A stretch of 64,000 nt of DNA, taken from Haliclystus octoradiatus. Taxonomy: Eukaryota > Cnidaria > Staurozoa > Stauromedusae > Haliclystidae. The notes under the pieces are model-generated. The model searched no databases, had not been told where the DNA came from, and saw only the letters and a program-made list of their open reading frames with translations. The stretch covers positions 15,379,807 to 15,443,806 of the forward strand of contig OU744453.1 of the NCBI GenBank assembly GCA_916610825.1, read 5' to 3'. Of the stretch, positions 1 to 12,700 are shown piece by piece. Numbering within the stretch: the stretch's first letter is position 1; each line of letters starts with the position of its first letter. The translations under genes were made by a program, and so were the position numbers.

Positions 1-29
1 ATTTACATCTCTTTGATTTCCTGTGGAAC

Positions 30-165
30 TCGGATTTTTTCGGGTTTCATGCAAAAAATTTTGGATTAGTTCGGATTAATTTAGAAATTTGTTTAGGATT
101 GGATCGGATTATATTTACGATTATTGTTTCGGATCGGATTGGATTCGGATCACTATCGCACTTGT
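30..165. repeat. TCGGATT-rich degenerate simple repeat
   Basis: The hexamer-like motif TCGGAT(T) recurs many times with irregular spacing in this stretch. No open frame or conserved structure was seen. A second small direct repeat, TATTGAAGCAGT, occurs three times between 453 and 500. Confidence 0.45.
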
Positions 166-511
166 ACCCCTAGCAAACTTTCTGTAAATCTGATCCGAGG
201 CACACCTTTAGTCTGATTTCATAATAAGCTACTTCGCCAATTTATTTCAGCTACATCGTTCGTAAAAAGTCTTTTAGAAATTAACACGACTACTCGATTA
301 ACAAGTAAAGAAGCACTAGCACACAAATGGTAAGCTCCCATTTTTTTTATATTCTTATAACACGATGTTCTGGTATTGAGCGAATTTTCAGTTGTGTTAT
401 TCGCTCCCGGCACTGCTATTTTTAACTCATAATTATCAATGATTTCCTTATTGAAGCAGTTCTAATGTGCTAATCTATTGAAGCAGTTATTGAAGCAGTT
501 TTGTAAATTAC

Positions 512-760
512 GCAAACTCCCATATGACGGCTTTTCAGGGATGTGTCATTTTTAGGGGGTCCATATTCAAGCTCAGACATTTTGGGTAGAACATTTCAGA
601 TGAAATTTTTTAAGGTTCCTTTTTGAATTTCTAGTGAATTTGAAATAAAAATTTGAAAAACCAGTTTTAGATTCTTGGAACTTTTTCATAGTATTTACAA
701 GCTTTTGAAACTTCTTGGGTACTTCATTTTTTCCGAAGTGGTACCCTCATTAACACTCTC
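512..760 (+). repeat. GGGGTAACTCC-family element, copy 1 (degenerate)
   Basis: This copy reads from a 'CTCCCATATGACGG' end through 'GGTCCATATTC', 'GGAACTTTTT' and 'TTGGGTACTTCA' to a '(G/T)GTACCCTCA' end. These landmarks occur in the same order in five other copies in the window. No coding capacity is visible. It lies in the intron upstream of the CaM kinase exon at 845. Confidence 0.55.
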
Positions 761-844
761 TATTAATTTATACTTAAATTACGTCTAAAATATATTATTC
801 TAAATTTGTGATTCTGTTTATATTTTTGGTATGTTGTGATTCAG

Positions 845-1715
845 GTTAACGGGTGACGCGAAAGATGAAAAGAATATTCAAAAATCTGTCGCTGAGCAAA
901 TACGACGGAGTGTTATTAAAGCAAAGTGGAAGGTAATGGATAATACAATTGTTATAGTATAAATTTGCAACAGACAAGTATTTGTTTCTTGCCATTAGCC
1001 GTCATCAGTACGGCTAACTATTTTGAACGAGGAACTGGCTTCGCTATATTTAGCTAAGTAAATATGAATTAATCAATGGGATGAAAAATGAATCACCTTG
1101 CAAAATATCATGCGAAATGTCAAGCCAAACTATACCGAAGTAGCGGACAAGTCTGAACAATGCATATCGCAAATACTATAGACACATCCTAAGTCAAGAG
1201 TGCTCAAATGTTAGTATACATTATAAATTATTGAACTGAAATCATTCAGTTCCTAATAACGATCATTGCTTTGATAAACGATACATGCAAAACCACTGAG
1301 AGGGTGGGAGGAGATAAGCGCCGGTGGTAGTTCCCCTGTGTCAGGGCAAATTTGACCTGAATTGACCCGAACTTCCTCTTGACGGCATACATTATAATCC
1401 TAGAGGGTAGATCACGAGTAAACTTATAGCGAGTGATTGACTTGATTCTATAACAGCAAAAGCTACTTTACTACATAAAATATTGACATGGTTAGTCAGA
1501 CATGTTTTCATCTCTGCCAAGATACTCAGGGATCCCTCGATAGACAGAAAGTAACTCCACTATTCCGATATTAGCCCTATAATGTTAATTCTTCGGATGT
1601 TAACTTAGGATGTTAACTCTTCTGATGCATTGAAAATTATAAATTTCTTTTGCAGAGAGCATTCAATTGTACAGCGGCTATAAACAGAATGAAATCATTA
1701 CAAATATCATCGTAA
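845..1715 (+). CDS. camk1: Calcium/calmodulin-dependent protein kinase I, last two exons (partial)
   Basis: Two exons are visible: 845-932 (acceptor TTCAG, one base completing a codon, 29 codons, donor AAG|GTAATG) and 1656-1715 (acceptor CTTTTGCAG, 19 codons, TAA). The phases agree (0 out, 0 in). The peptide begins in the GD...KNI...SV..QI region that follows the kinase domain and runs through the autoinhibitory/calmodulin-binding stretch (K.KW.RAFN.TAAI..M..LQ). This matches the C-terminal tail of CaMKI family members closely in spacing. In the family this segment blocks the active site until Ca2+/calmodulin binds. The catalytic domain must lie upstream of the window. The first base of exon 845 would complete a TGG codon, fitting the conserved HPW that precedes this tail. 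Assignment to CaMKI rather than CaMKII or CaMKIV rests on the KW.RAFNxTA motif. Confidence 0.78.
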
Positions 1716-2620
1716 TTCATATCATTATTGATTAGTCGAACTTTTTCTTAGCATGTTCCGGGTAGCATGTATAATTTTAATTCTTGGTATATGAAATTGT
1801 AATAGTTAATCTTCTATTAACTAACTGTTGTGTCGCTAACAGCCAAAAAATTGTCAAACCTTATTGAAAATGTTCAAAGATCGAATTTTTCCTATTTGGT
1901 TATAAGCTCATGTTCTTGTCAAAATGTCTCAATTACATAAATCCGATCACGTATTAAGAAAACCTGGATTAAAACTTTATGCTACCACGCTCACAAGCAT
2001 TCCACAAGCACAACCGTCAATCCCTCAATATATATACTTTTCTTATTATTTTCCAGAATTTTCTTTTTGGAATTATTTTTTGACTGTTAGTGTCATTTTT
2101 TCAGAATATATCAAATATACTTTGGTTGTAAAATTCTAATAGCAATTATCTTTGATTTAAGATATGATTTTCAATTATGTAAATGCACACAGTATTTATT
2201 TAATTCTGATGATTCTTTAGATCCGTTAAACTATTGATATACTGTATTGGTAAATGCTTATTATTTTTATTAAAAAATGTTGACATCGATGTAAAGATGT
2301 TGTTAAATAATTGTTGCAATAATTTGTCAATGATGAGTGAAAATGCTCAATAATGATACAATTTTGTTTGTAGTGTTGTTTCTTTGTTTACGATAGTTTT
2401 TGTTTACCCCAATAAAGTCTCCACCTTGTATAAATTTGAAAAATTATAGCAATGGCGTCCGACAAACATTTGTCGAAACGGGCTTGGTCCTAAAAATAAT
2501 TTAATAATTTCATTTATTTCCACTCGCATTTTACTACATGTACGTTAAATGCAGCAGTTGCCAAAATAGTCACGTTTACAGGATGGCGAGGGGTTCACTA
2601 CAAATCTATTATGCATACAA
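1716..2620. other. Probable 3' UTR and spacer of the CaM kinase gene
   Basis: AT-rich sequence with no convincing open frame. An AATAAA occurs near 2411 and another inside the tandem repeat at 2931-3010, so the transcript could end at either. Nothing else was recognised. Confidence 0.35.
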
Positions 2621-2627
2621 TCAAACC

Positions 2628-2796
2628 TGTTATAACGGCCACCTCTATACAGCAGCCACCTGTCTATAGTGGTCACTCTTGCAATGTCTAAAATAGTATT
2701 TTCTATTGAATCAAACCTGTATATAAAATCCACCTGTCTATAATGGTCAATTTATTTACACCTCTAGTAGCTGGCTGTTATATACAGGTTTTACTA
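2628..2796. mobile_element. MITE with CAAACCTGT / ACAGGTTT ends, copy 1
   Basis: About 170 bp bounded by inverted ends (left CAAACCTGTTATAACGGCC; right CTGTTATATACAGGTTTTA). Internal stretches such as GTCTATAGTGGTCACTC resemble the ends. A second copy of the same length and order lies at 54232-54406. The end sequence resembles Tc1/pogo-type elements, but no transposase is present. Confidence 0.6.
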
Positions 2797-2930
2797 TAAA
2801 ATGAAAAATAAAACTTTTAAACTGAACTTGATGGTAAACGATTTTTGTCTGACTAATATTTGATGCAATAGCTATTTCATTTTTCATTTTATCATGTGTT
2901 TGCTGTTGCAATATCAGTGTCATCTTTTAA

Positions 2931-3010
2931 TAATAAAGAACTGTAATCAAACGTGAGTCTTATAAAGTCATAATAAAGAACTGTAATCAAACGTGAGTCT
3001 TATAAAGTCA
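2931..3010. repeat. Exact 40-bp tandem duplication containing AATAAA
   Basis: The 40-base unit starting TAATAAAGAACTGTAATC is present twice head to tail without a mismatch. Each unit holds an AATAAA, so the duplication doubles a possible polyadenylation signal about 1.2 kb beyond the CaM kinase stop codon. Confidence 0.85.
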
Positions 3011-3079
3011 TTTCATCAACCCCGTGCCACGACACACAAAGTGAACATTGATTGTACAATAAAACTTACTCTATGCCCA

Positions 3080-3386
3080 AAGGGATAACTCCAGCTCTTT
3101 AGGGACGGGGGGAGTGCCACTTTGGAAAAAGGTGAAGTAACCAAAAAGTTCCAAAATTCTATTGATGCTACCAAAAAAATCTCAAAAACTAGCAGGTTGA
3201 TTAATTTTAAGTAAATACACAAAAATGATCTCAAATTTTTTCAAAAATTCTTGAAAAGGTAAAAATAGGATACTCAAAAGTTTCAAAATTTAAAATCTCA
3301 TACCCATAAAGTTTTTTCTCAGCTGGAAATGTGGACCCAAAAAAGTGGCACATCCCCGTATAGCAGCAGTATGGGAGTTACCCCCC
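3080..3386 (-). repeat. GGGGTAACTCC-family element, copy 2
   Basis: It runs from GGGATAACTCCAGCTCTTT to ATGGGAGTTACCCCCC, with the family's landmarks in between (AAAGTTCCAAAATTCT, AATTTTAAGTAAATACAC, CCCATAAAGTTTTTTCTCAGCTGG). Non-coding. It lies just downstream of the stop codon of the minus-strand protease gene. Confidence 0.7.
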
Positions 3387-3738
3387 AGGCCTCTAGATTA
3401 TTGAATTAAACAATAATTTATCACATGATCAACACACTATAGATATTAGATAACTTTTTTTGAAGAATGGAGTAGACTTCGAATTTCTGACAATAAAAAA
3501 AATGCAATAATTATTTTGATTTGATGTTGCTATTATATTCAATGCATGATATTCATTTTCATCCATTGTAATTATAATTTTCTTTGATAAAATAACTTCC
3601 TATGAAATAAAGCATATTTATGGTATTAATCTATAAGTCCAAAGAGGACCTCCAATATAGGCTGTCTCCAATATAGCCGTAGAGTCTAGAGAATAATTAC
3701 TTCCAAACCACTGCTGACTGTAATAAGATATATTTTAA

Positions 3739-6700
3739 CTAAATAATATTTGCCTTCTTTGAAATCCATGCTAAGAATTTAGTTGTTCTTGTGAAGACAG
3801 TAAATCCTTTTTTAGAATCACAATCCATTGTTCCCCAACTGACAACCCCCTGTAATTCCCATTGGCCATTAGATGTTTGGCATACAAAAGGGCCGCCACT
3901 ATCTCCATGGCATCCACTAGTTGGTGACTGAGCGCCATAACCAGCACATACCATTCTTGGTGTTACCTGCAATTGATAATTATGATAATTTTCTTGTTTG
4001 ACAATAGGTATAGAATTATATCCAGAAAGTCTATCTCATACAAGAAAATATAATCTTGAATCTAAAACGTTTTGTTTGAAACAAGAGTGTACATACCAGA
4101 GCCATCTATTTACAAGAGTTGGGACACTTCTGCCATTTTTGTATCTTTTTGCCTGGACCCGAGCACGTTTTTAATAGTGCGCATGTGCAGGAGAATGTTG
4201 TGTGTTTTTTTCAGCCATATTGTATTGTATTTTTTCGCCCGTTTCACTTGAAATGATTGAGAACCTGTTTCCAAAAGAACAAAGATGGCATCCAAAAATC
4301 ACGTGACTGGCATCTGTCCAATTGGAGACGATAGCGGCTCATGAAAGCGTGTCCCAACTCTTGTAAATAGATGGCTCTGGTACATACACATTTGTCCACA
4401 TAGCTGGAAAATATCTTTTTACATTCAAGTATAGATTTTCTTAGCCTGCGCGCAGACCCAAATCTTTTTTTTATGATTAGTAGGGTCTGCGTAATATCGA
4501 CAGAAAGCTTGCGCTGGACTGAATTAGGGGGAGTGGCAGAAACGTGAGAAATCTATTGTTTGTCTATTGTTCATCAGCCAATCGCTAGCGAGTTCTCCAA
4601 AACAAGAACCACAACATGATTGGTTGATAAATATAAGTTTTTGACGCATTCCTTTTCAAGTATGCTCAAGCAAGCCGAATAATAAAACGTCGTTCTTCTT
4701 CGACAAAATCATCTTTGCTTGTGTTCGTTTCAGTTTTTGTACGAGGGAGACCTCAGACTTTTTTATTCAATACAGACTTTTTGCAATTATATTTGTAGTA
4801 AAATGAACATAGTGTATTGACAAAAACGATTTCTTGTTAATTTGCCTTTCACGGAGGACGGGACATGCATTTTTACATGCAGCATCGGCCAACAAAGACT
4901 TGATTTCAGCATGCTGAAATTCATTTGGATTTTGTTTGTGTTCGTCGTAAAAGCCAATTTGTCATGGGTAATATCGAAAGAACATATCATTTTATTAGAT
5001 ATAGAACGATTTAATCTCTGGATCTTTTTCGCTGTGCCATGGCAATGGATTACAATCAAAAATATTTCTTTACCAAAGACTAATTCTCCTCATCGTTTTT
5101 AATACCGATGTCAATTTTCGAGTTTTTTGTCAAAAACAAATGCATTAAAAACATTGGACAACTTAGATCACTTTATATTGAACAGAAATATTATGTGGTT
5201 GTATTAAGTTAGTATTGATCATTTGAACGTGGTTATGAATCAACTCATTTTATTTCGTAAATAATAAGTGTCAATTTTGATTGTGAAAAGTTTTATTATT
5301 TACGAATATCGGACTTGCAGAAATGCGGTTTGTGACGCCGTCTGCAGTTGAACAACGCTGAACAGCAGGAGTTAAAGTGTAATGACGTTCCGCCACTCCC
5401 TCAAACTTCCGCCCAGCGCAAGCTTTCTGTCGATATTACGCAGACCCTACTAATCATAAAAAAAAAGATTTGGGTCTGCGCGCAGGCTAAGATTTTCTTA
5501 GCATCTTTTGAATTTGACGTAAAAAATTTCAAACGAAGAAAATAGATCTGCCCTACCTGGTGTTTATCTCTATTATAGGTTTGGTGGAAATAATATCAAC
5601 AAAGATTTTTATTTTTACATTTTTTTTTATTTATCATATAGCCACAAACCAGATAAGCTACTAGATTATTTAACGGTGCAATGTAATAGCTACAGTAATA
5701 CAGTTTTGTGAAATGTGCATCAATTCGACTTGCTCTTGTTACTTAATCAGTAGCATTATATTTAATAAAATGTATCGATAAAATGTTGTTGTCTTTGTGA
5801 AACTTTTGCACGTATGAAATTCTGTAAAACAGATCGTTTTGGATGCTGAATCTGACCGTCAACAACATCCACTTAAAATGCTTTCTTCTTCTTGAAAATG
5901 AAATGAACTGTTTTGTTGATTTAATTTTAATGCAGTCAGAAAATAAGTTTTTTTAATGCGCCCAGCTTACCGTGATGTTTGTTGATATTATGTTTTTGTT
6001 GTGGCATCGACTATTGCTGATGACAGGAAGCTTCGCTTGTTGTAGGGTATGGTGAGGATTTCCAACCGCAGTCAATTTGCCCCATCCTGGAATGAATTAT
6101 GAAATTTATAGAATCAATCCTGCATTGAGCTACACAAATACTGTATAGCATGATTTATTTAGACAAAGTTGAAGCAGAGTCGGGGCTAACTCTCATACTG
6201 CTGCTATACGGGGACGTGCCACTTTTTTGGGTCCATATTCCAGCTGAGAAATATATTTTTTGGGTAGGAAATTTTAGAATATTAAACGTTTTAGGTCCCA
6301 TTTCGAATTTATAGAGAATTTGGGAAAAAATCTGAATTTGAAGGCTGAAAACTGAAAACTGGATTTGAATTTTTATCCATGAAAATGGAACATTCCCGCA
6401 TAGGGCCTATATGGAAGTACCCTCCCTGGACTTTTTTGGTAGCATTTTCAAGTTTTTAAAACAATTTGGGTAGCTTTTAAAAGGGATTGTTGGTAATTTT
6501 CAGGTACTTCACAATTTTTCAATGTGGCACCCCCCATCAATTATACGGCACTTGGAGTTACCCCACCCAGGAGCAGAGTTCTTGGTCTTACAATGATCTC
6601 AGGTGGGGATTCCAATATACCGGCTAGAAATGTTACCGGATATATATTTCGCCATCCGGACTAAGAATAATACCGGATTGATTGTTGGATCACACTATAG

Positions 6701-9700
6701 CGCTATACTCTGACGAATACACAGATCGAGTAATCTCAAGTTCGATTATTCGAAGTGGATCAAATTTTACCTCACGTTCGCGCACTTAGCAGAGCAGATT
6801 TTTGTTGTGTCGTTCTAAACAGAGAACACGCTTGCATTTTGTCTGAATAGAAGTGATTATATTTCATCATACTTTACAATATAGTTACAAGATATTAAGA
6901 CTGTTTACATTACACAATAAACCCAGCATGTATGTGGGCACTTTATAATTACTTTAATTAAGTGACTACGTCACATATCCCCCTTCTTAGAGAGAATGTA
7001 GTTATCAAATTATGTTCATTAAAGTTTAATTATATATGGTTACATTTTAAGAGATAATAATAGATTAAATAAATGTGCAGTATTTGCTATAAGCGAGAAT
7101 TATGATTTTATAAAATAAATTTATTCAAATCCTAAACGATCCGGGCGTGCAGTAATTCTAGAAGAACGTCGTAACTGGGATAGTGAATCCGTGGACTCAC
7201 TAACTATTGTTCTGGATTCAGTAGACTCATTGTTTGATGACGAACCAGATGGTCCGAATTGGTTTCTAGAGGCAAGAACAGTATTTCCATTGTCTGATAG
7301 CCATGCTGTATTGCTTCCTTTTGGAAGGATATATTCGACTTCCTTAGGCGTGTATGCTATAGATGGCTGGTACATTACTACATCTCCCGTTGCAAAATCA
7401 GCTATAAACGGGACTCTTATATTTCTACCTAACAGTATTTCTGCGGGAGATTTCCCCCTGGTCAAGGATGTGGCATGATGAACAGTTAAAATACGATAAA
7501 GGAACATATCAAACGATACACGCAAGCCCTTATGCCACGCCTTCATTCCGCGTTTTACCGTCTGAACAGCGCGCTCTGCCAGACCATTGGCACGTGGAAA
7601 ATAAATAGGGGATTCAATTTTCTTGCAGCCTGAACGTGCAAGCCACTGTACAATCTCTTCATTTATGAACTCTTTTGCATTATCCGAAACAAAACTATAT
7701 GGGATACCAAAACGAGAAAATATGTCAGCTAAAATGCGGACAACAGTGTGTGTGGCTCGATTGGGGCATCTGGTAGCCTCAATCCAGCCACTGCCAGCAT
7801 CTGCAACGATCAAAATAGGCCCGATATCCGAAATATGCGCAAAATCCATGTGTACACGCTCCCAAGGTGCTGCTTGAGGCCATGTATGGACTGTTTTTTA
7901 AAACCGAGGGCGTAACGCGCAACACGTAGAACAATTTGTAATGAAAGATTCAACGTCTTTGAAAATACCTGGCCACCAAGCACCCTGAAGTAAAAGCCGT
8001 CGGGTAGCATGAATGCCGGCATGTGTGTTGTGAGCCTTTTTTAGTACTGAAGACCTCAAATCAATTGGAATAAAAGGGGCTGATTTAAAATAGATCATGT
8101 TATTGTGAACAGTAAGTTCATCTTTGACACGTGCAAAGGCCTTTTCTGCCTCTGAAAGTCCGGACCAAGAACCAGAAATAATGCGTTTGATGATGCTTTG
8201 TGCAAGACGATCGTTGGAGGTGGAAGCCTCAATTATTTGACTTGGAATAATTGGTGCAAAAAATGCTGAGTCAGTAGCAATAGAGGCACTAGCAACTACG
8301 TCTTCCCGCGTAATGGTACTGTGTCTCAGACGAGATAAAGCATCAGCATGGGTGATGTTTGCACCAGGCTCATATTTTAGTTCAAAATCGAAGGCCATCA
8401 ATTTGATTGCCCATCTACAAATCCGTGCGGATGCAGTTTTAGGGACTGATTTATTAGTATCAAAAATGTAAGAAAGGGCTTGATGGTCGGAGACGATTGT
8501 AAATTTGCGACCCAATAAAAATTGACGTAGACGTTCCACACACCATACGACAGCTAGTCCTTCGCGTTCAGTGGCAGAATATTTTCGTTCTGCGGGACTT
8601 AATGTTTTAGAAACGTAAATAATAGGATGCCCGTCTTGTGTTAAAATACCGGCAACAGCAGTCCCAGATGCATCGGTTGTCAGGGTGACTGCTTTATTTA
8701 AAGAATAAGGTTGCACAAGAGGGGTGGAGGCCAACTCCTTTTTCAGGTTGTCGAAAGCTAATTGAGCAGTGTTCGTCCAAACAAAATCTATGTCTTGTTT
8801 TCTAAGATCATTTAAAGGAGCAATTTTGTCTGCAAAATTAGGTACCAGTCTGCCAAAAAAATTGACTAACCCTACAAAAGATGCTACCTCCTTTTTGTTT
8901 TTGGGAGGTGCAAGAGACAAAACTTTTTCAACAAGACGGGGGTCAGGTCCGATACCGTCAGCCGAGATGCGAAAACCTAAGAACGAAATCTCTGTCACGT
9001 CTTGCACGCATTTTTCTTTGTTAACAGATAGACGTCGCTGGTTGAAACGCTCCATCACAGCATTGACACGTTTTTGCAAAGAATCGCTGGTGTTTCCGAA
9101 AATTAGCACGTCATCTTGGTAAGGAATGATTCCCTTCAGACCGCTGAGAACTGTTTCAATGACATTTTGAAAAATCGCAGCGCTGTTTTTCATTCCCATT
9201 TGTAGTCGCGTGATTCGAAACAGACCCTTGTGCGTGTTAATCACAGAGATATCTTGCGCAGCCTTATCAATAGCAATTTGCCAATAGGCCGATTTTAGAT
9301 CAATTTTAGCAAAGAATTTTGCACCGTGTATTTTGCTGAAAATCCCCTCTAAGTTGGGAATCGGATAAGCATCGCTCAAAATTTTATCGTTTACGTGTAC
9401 GCTAAAATCAACGCACATTCGTAAGCCTCCAGAGGGTTTTTTGACCCAAACAATAGGGGAAGAGTTTTCGGTCCCACCTGACTCAATGGGTTCGATGACA
9501 CCCATGGACTGTAAGCGCTCTAGTTCAGCGGTAGCAGCATCTTGTAATGGTAAAGGCACAGGGCGAGCATGACAAAATTTTGGGGATGCGTTTGGTTTTA
9601 GTTTCATGGTAGCCACGACATCCTTGATGACAGGTAGAAAATCTGCAGAAGAATTGCTACAAGAATAAATAACATTATTTGTATTTAAAATATCTCTACC

Positions 9701-12700
9701 TAGCAAGCCATAAGGGCGTGCGGATTGTACAACTTGAATAGGCATTGTAATATAATTAGTTTGATTATTGCGCTGAACAGTTGCGTTTAGTTCGCCTATC
9801 AATGAAAGTCCACGGTCGTCGTACGAGTGTAGCTTTCTGGTTGATACAGAAAGATCAGGATTCCCAAGTTTTTGCCATATGGCTGATGATATAATGGTAC
9901 ATGATGCACCCGTGTCATGTTGCATAGGAACAGTAATATTATTCAATTTTACATCTTCCATGATTTCGGTCATACTATTTATATCTTCTGGTTTATTTTC
10001 ATCAATATTCAATAAATAATAACTATTAGATTCCATTGTATTCGATGTTATTGTCGGCTCGAGAGAAGATTCAATAGCATAATTGGTGTGATTGTTTTGT
10101 TTTGAATTTGAATTAGTGCGATTTGAATAATTGGATATTGAGTTATTACGATTTTGTGACTTACCAGCGGAACGACAAACGGCACTAAAATGTCCTCTGA
10201 TTCCACATGCTGAACAATTTTTTCCGTATGCTGGGCATCGTCTTGGTGGATGACGTGAGCCACAATTACCACATTCACGTTGCGTTTCTTGGACAGACTT
10301 TGTGCTGTGTACGGCATATTGAGTGAGAGGTATTTCGGTAGGTTGTGTTGGTTGTATTGTGATATTTCGATTTATAAAGGCTGTTGTTTGGCTATATTGC
10401 CGTACACGTTCACGAAGATCTTCGTATGTTGCAATTGGAGTTAGACGAATATAATCTATCAGGTCTTTACGAAGCTTACTGTCGTCAAATGAGTTTATGA
10501 AGACCATCTTTTTCATTTCTTCATTTGGATCTTGTTCAGTTTTAAATTTGTCAAAGTCACATTTATCCGCGGCATGATTGATGCGAATATGGAGTTCGTC
10601 CGCTGATTCGTCCGGCCTTTTTTTTATCGCCAGAAAATTCGTTCGTTCGGCAATGATAAGGCGTTGTTTGGGCTCTACCAATTCCATTGCTTTCTTTTCA
10701 ATAGCTACATAAGGCATATTAGCCAATTTTAATGGTCTAACCAGTCTTGTTAATTTGATAAGGGCCTCTTCGCCACATAGTGATAGAAATAGATCCGTAA
10801 TAGGGTAGTGTTGATTGGTAGGGTCATCTTTAAGTGACTTCGTTCTAGCTTTGGCTGAAAATGCTGTAAACCAAGCTTCTGTGCGTTCTGGATCAGATAG
10901 ATTTAACGACTTGATTTTCAAATCCATAATACAATTATTTGATGATTGAGTGATGATATACTGTATAATTAATTGCACTCGGGGACGCCAATTTGTTGTG
11001 TCGTTCTAAACAGAGAACACGCTTGCATTTTGTCTGAATAGAAGTGATTATATTTCAGCATACTTTACAATATAGTTACAAGATATTAAGACTGTTTACA
11101 TTACACAATAAACCCAGCATGTATGTGGGCACTTTATAATTACTTTAATTAAGTGACTACGTCACAATTTTTCTTGGCCAGAATAACCGTGACATACCGG
11201 AATACTTTCGCATAGTGTAATTCGAATGCCTAACCGGACGAAAGTCGCTACGATCAGATAGCTATCTGGAAGAGTGGAATCTCAGCATATCCATTGAAGA
11301 TGGATTCAATTGCTTCTTCATTAAAGGGTTCGTGTCGGGCTGCCATCACAAAATTATTTTCGGTTGTCTCTAAACCTCCCTAGTTCAATAATTTGCGACT
11401 GAACACAGTAAAACCAGAGTAAAACCGGTGCATGAGCAATTTCCTAGAACGATAACCATAATGGCATGTTCAAAATTCAATTTGGCTGTCCACGTTGGTT
11501 TGATTTTTTGTTCGGGTTAATCAGAAACGTGTTTCAGCTTTGGCAAATGCCTTAGATATTCATCGAAATTGTAACGAAACATTATTTCGTATCAGGACAA
11601 TACATTATTTGACTAAAGTAGTGGATGATAGACGGTTATTTGTCGGTTATAAGGAGCTATACGATACTTTACCTGATATATAACAGTATTTCCCGTTCGA
11701 TACTGTCTTCTTAGGCAAACATACTGGCGAAATATGCCTTGACATAATAACCGGACGTTTCAGTTTGATCAATGCGATATCGTTATCCATTGTTCTCCTG
11801 TCGTATTTCTCATGAATTTCGACGTGCTCGATATCGTATTCATCTTCAGTTCCTTCCAACTTGGTAGTGTCATGTTCACCAGTTCTATATAAGATAGAGG
11901 ATCAATACTATTAACGTTTGTCATGTCATTTACTTATTGCATGGGACGTTCTGACTAGCTGTTTATAAACTCCTTATATCCCAGCACTTATGCACTGACA
12001 AGTAGCTAGAAAGGGAAACATGTTGAAGTGTACATGTTGCCTGTTTATATCTGGCAATATGAGTGTTTGTGTGTGTGTTCAATTTTGTGAACAGTAACTG
12101 CTCGTTTACATTATTAGGAAGGTGAAACATGACACAGAGTAAGTTAAAAAATCAGCTTTTATGGTTAAACCGTTTCTAATCTGTTGCAATTCAAATCCCG
12201 ATCTCAATTTGTTATGAAAAATCTGTTCTGTCTTGAAATCTGTAGTAGAGTTCAAGTAGAATAGGCACATATCGTCACATGATGTTACTATACAATCGTT
12301 CTTACCTTATTGCAAGAATGCTTAGATCTGTATCAACACAATGAGCTGCCGTCACTATCCATTTTGGATGAATCAATGATCCACCACAGTTCGACCAACC
12401 ATTTTTTGTTATTAATATTTGCCATGGCCACGCCCCAGGCAAAGCATCTTGTCCACTTACAATACGGCTTTGTGCTACGGAAGAACGACCGCATGTAGCT
12501 ATCGACAAAGAAAACAATTTACAAATTGAATCCAAGGAAATACCAATTTGGAATACTTACTGTATATTTCTGATGAATAATCTTGCCATCTTGTTTAGAA
12601 ACCCGATTTTAGTGAATTGGAATAGTATTATGAGGCAGAATTTTAGTGTCATTCTCTCTCCTATTAAGTCATCTGTAAAATATATATATATTATTGCTGT

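Larger units (their letters stand above)
6803..11166 (-). mobile_element. Gypsy-type LTR retrotransposon, complete, recently inserted
   Basis: Two 173-bp LTRs (6803-6975 and 10994-11166) start TGTTGTGTCG and end CTACGTCACA. They differ at one position that I can find (TTTCATCAT versus TTTCAGCAT). A 5-bp target duplication, ATTTT, lies at 6798-6802 and 11167-11171. Reading on the minus strand, a TGGCGTCCCCGAGTG stretch two bases inside the 5' LTR is a candidate primer-binding site. AAGAAGGGGGA (6978-6988) is the polypurine tract just before the 3' LTR. One gag-pol frame fills the interior. There is no envelope frame. The element lies in intron 5 of the ShKT protease gene in the same orientation, so its LTR signals could interfere with that transcript. 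Confidence 0.95.

Noticed and set aside
4842..5102. Plus-strand frame with hydrophobic residues and its minus-strand shadow
   Set aside because: Lies wholly inside a non-autonomous TIR element with no transposase motif.
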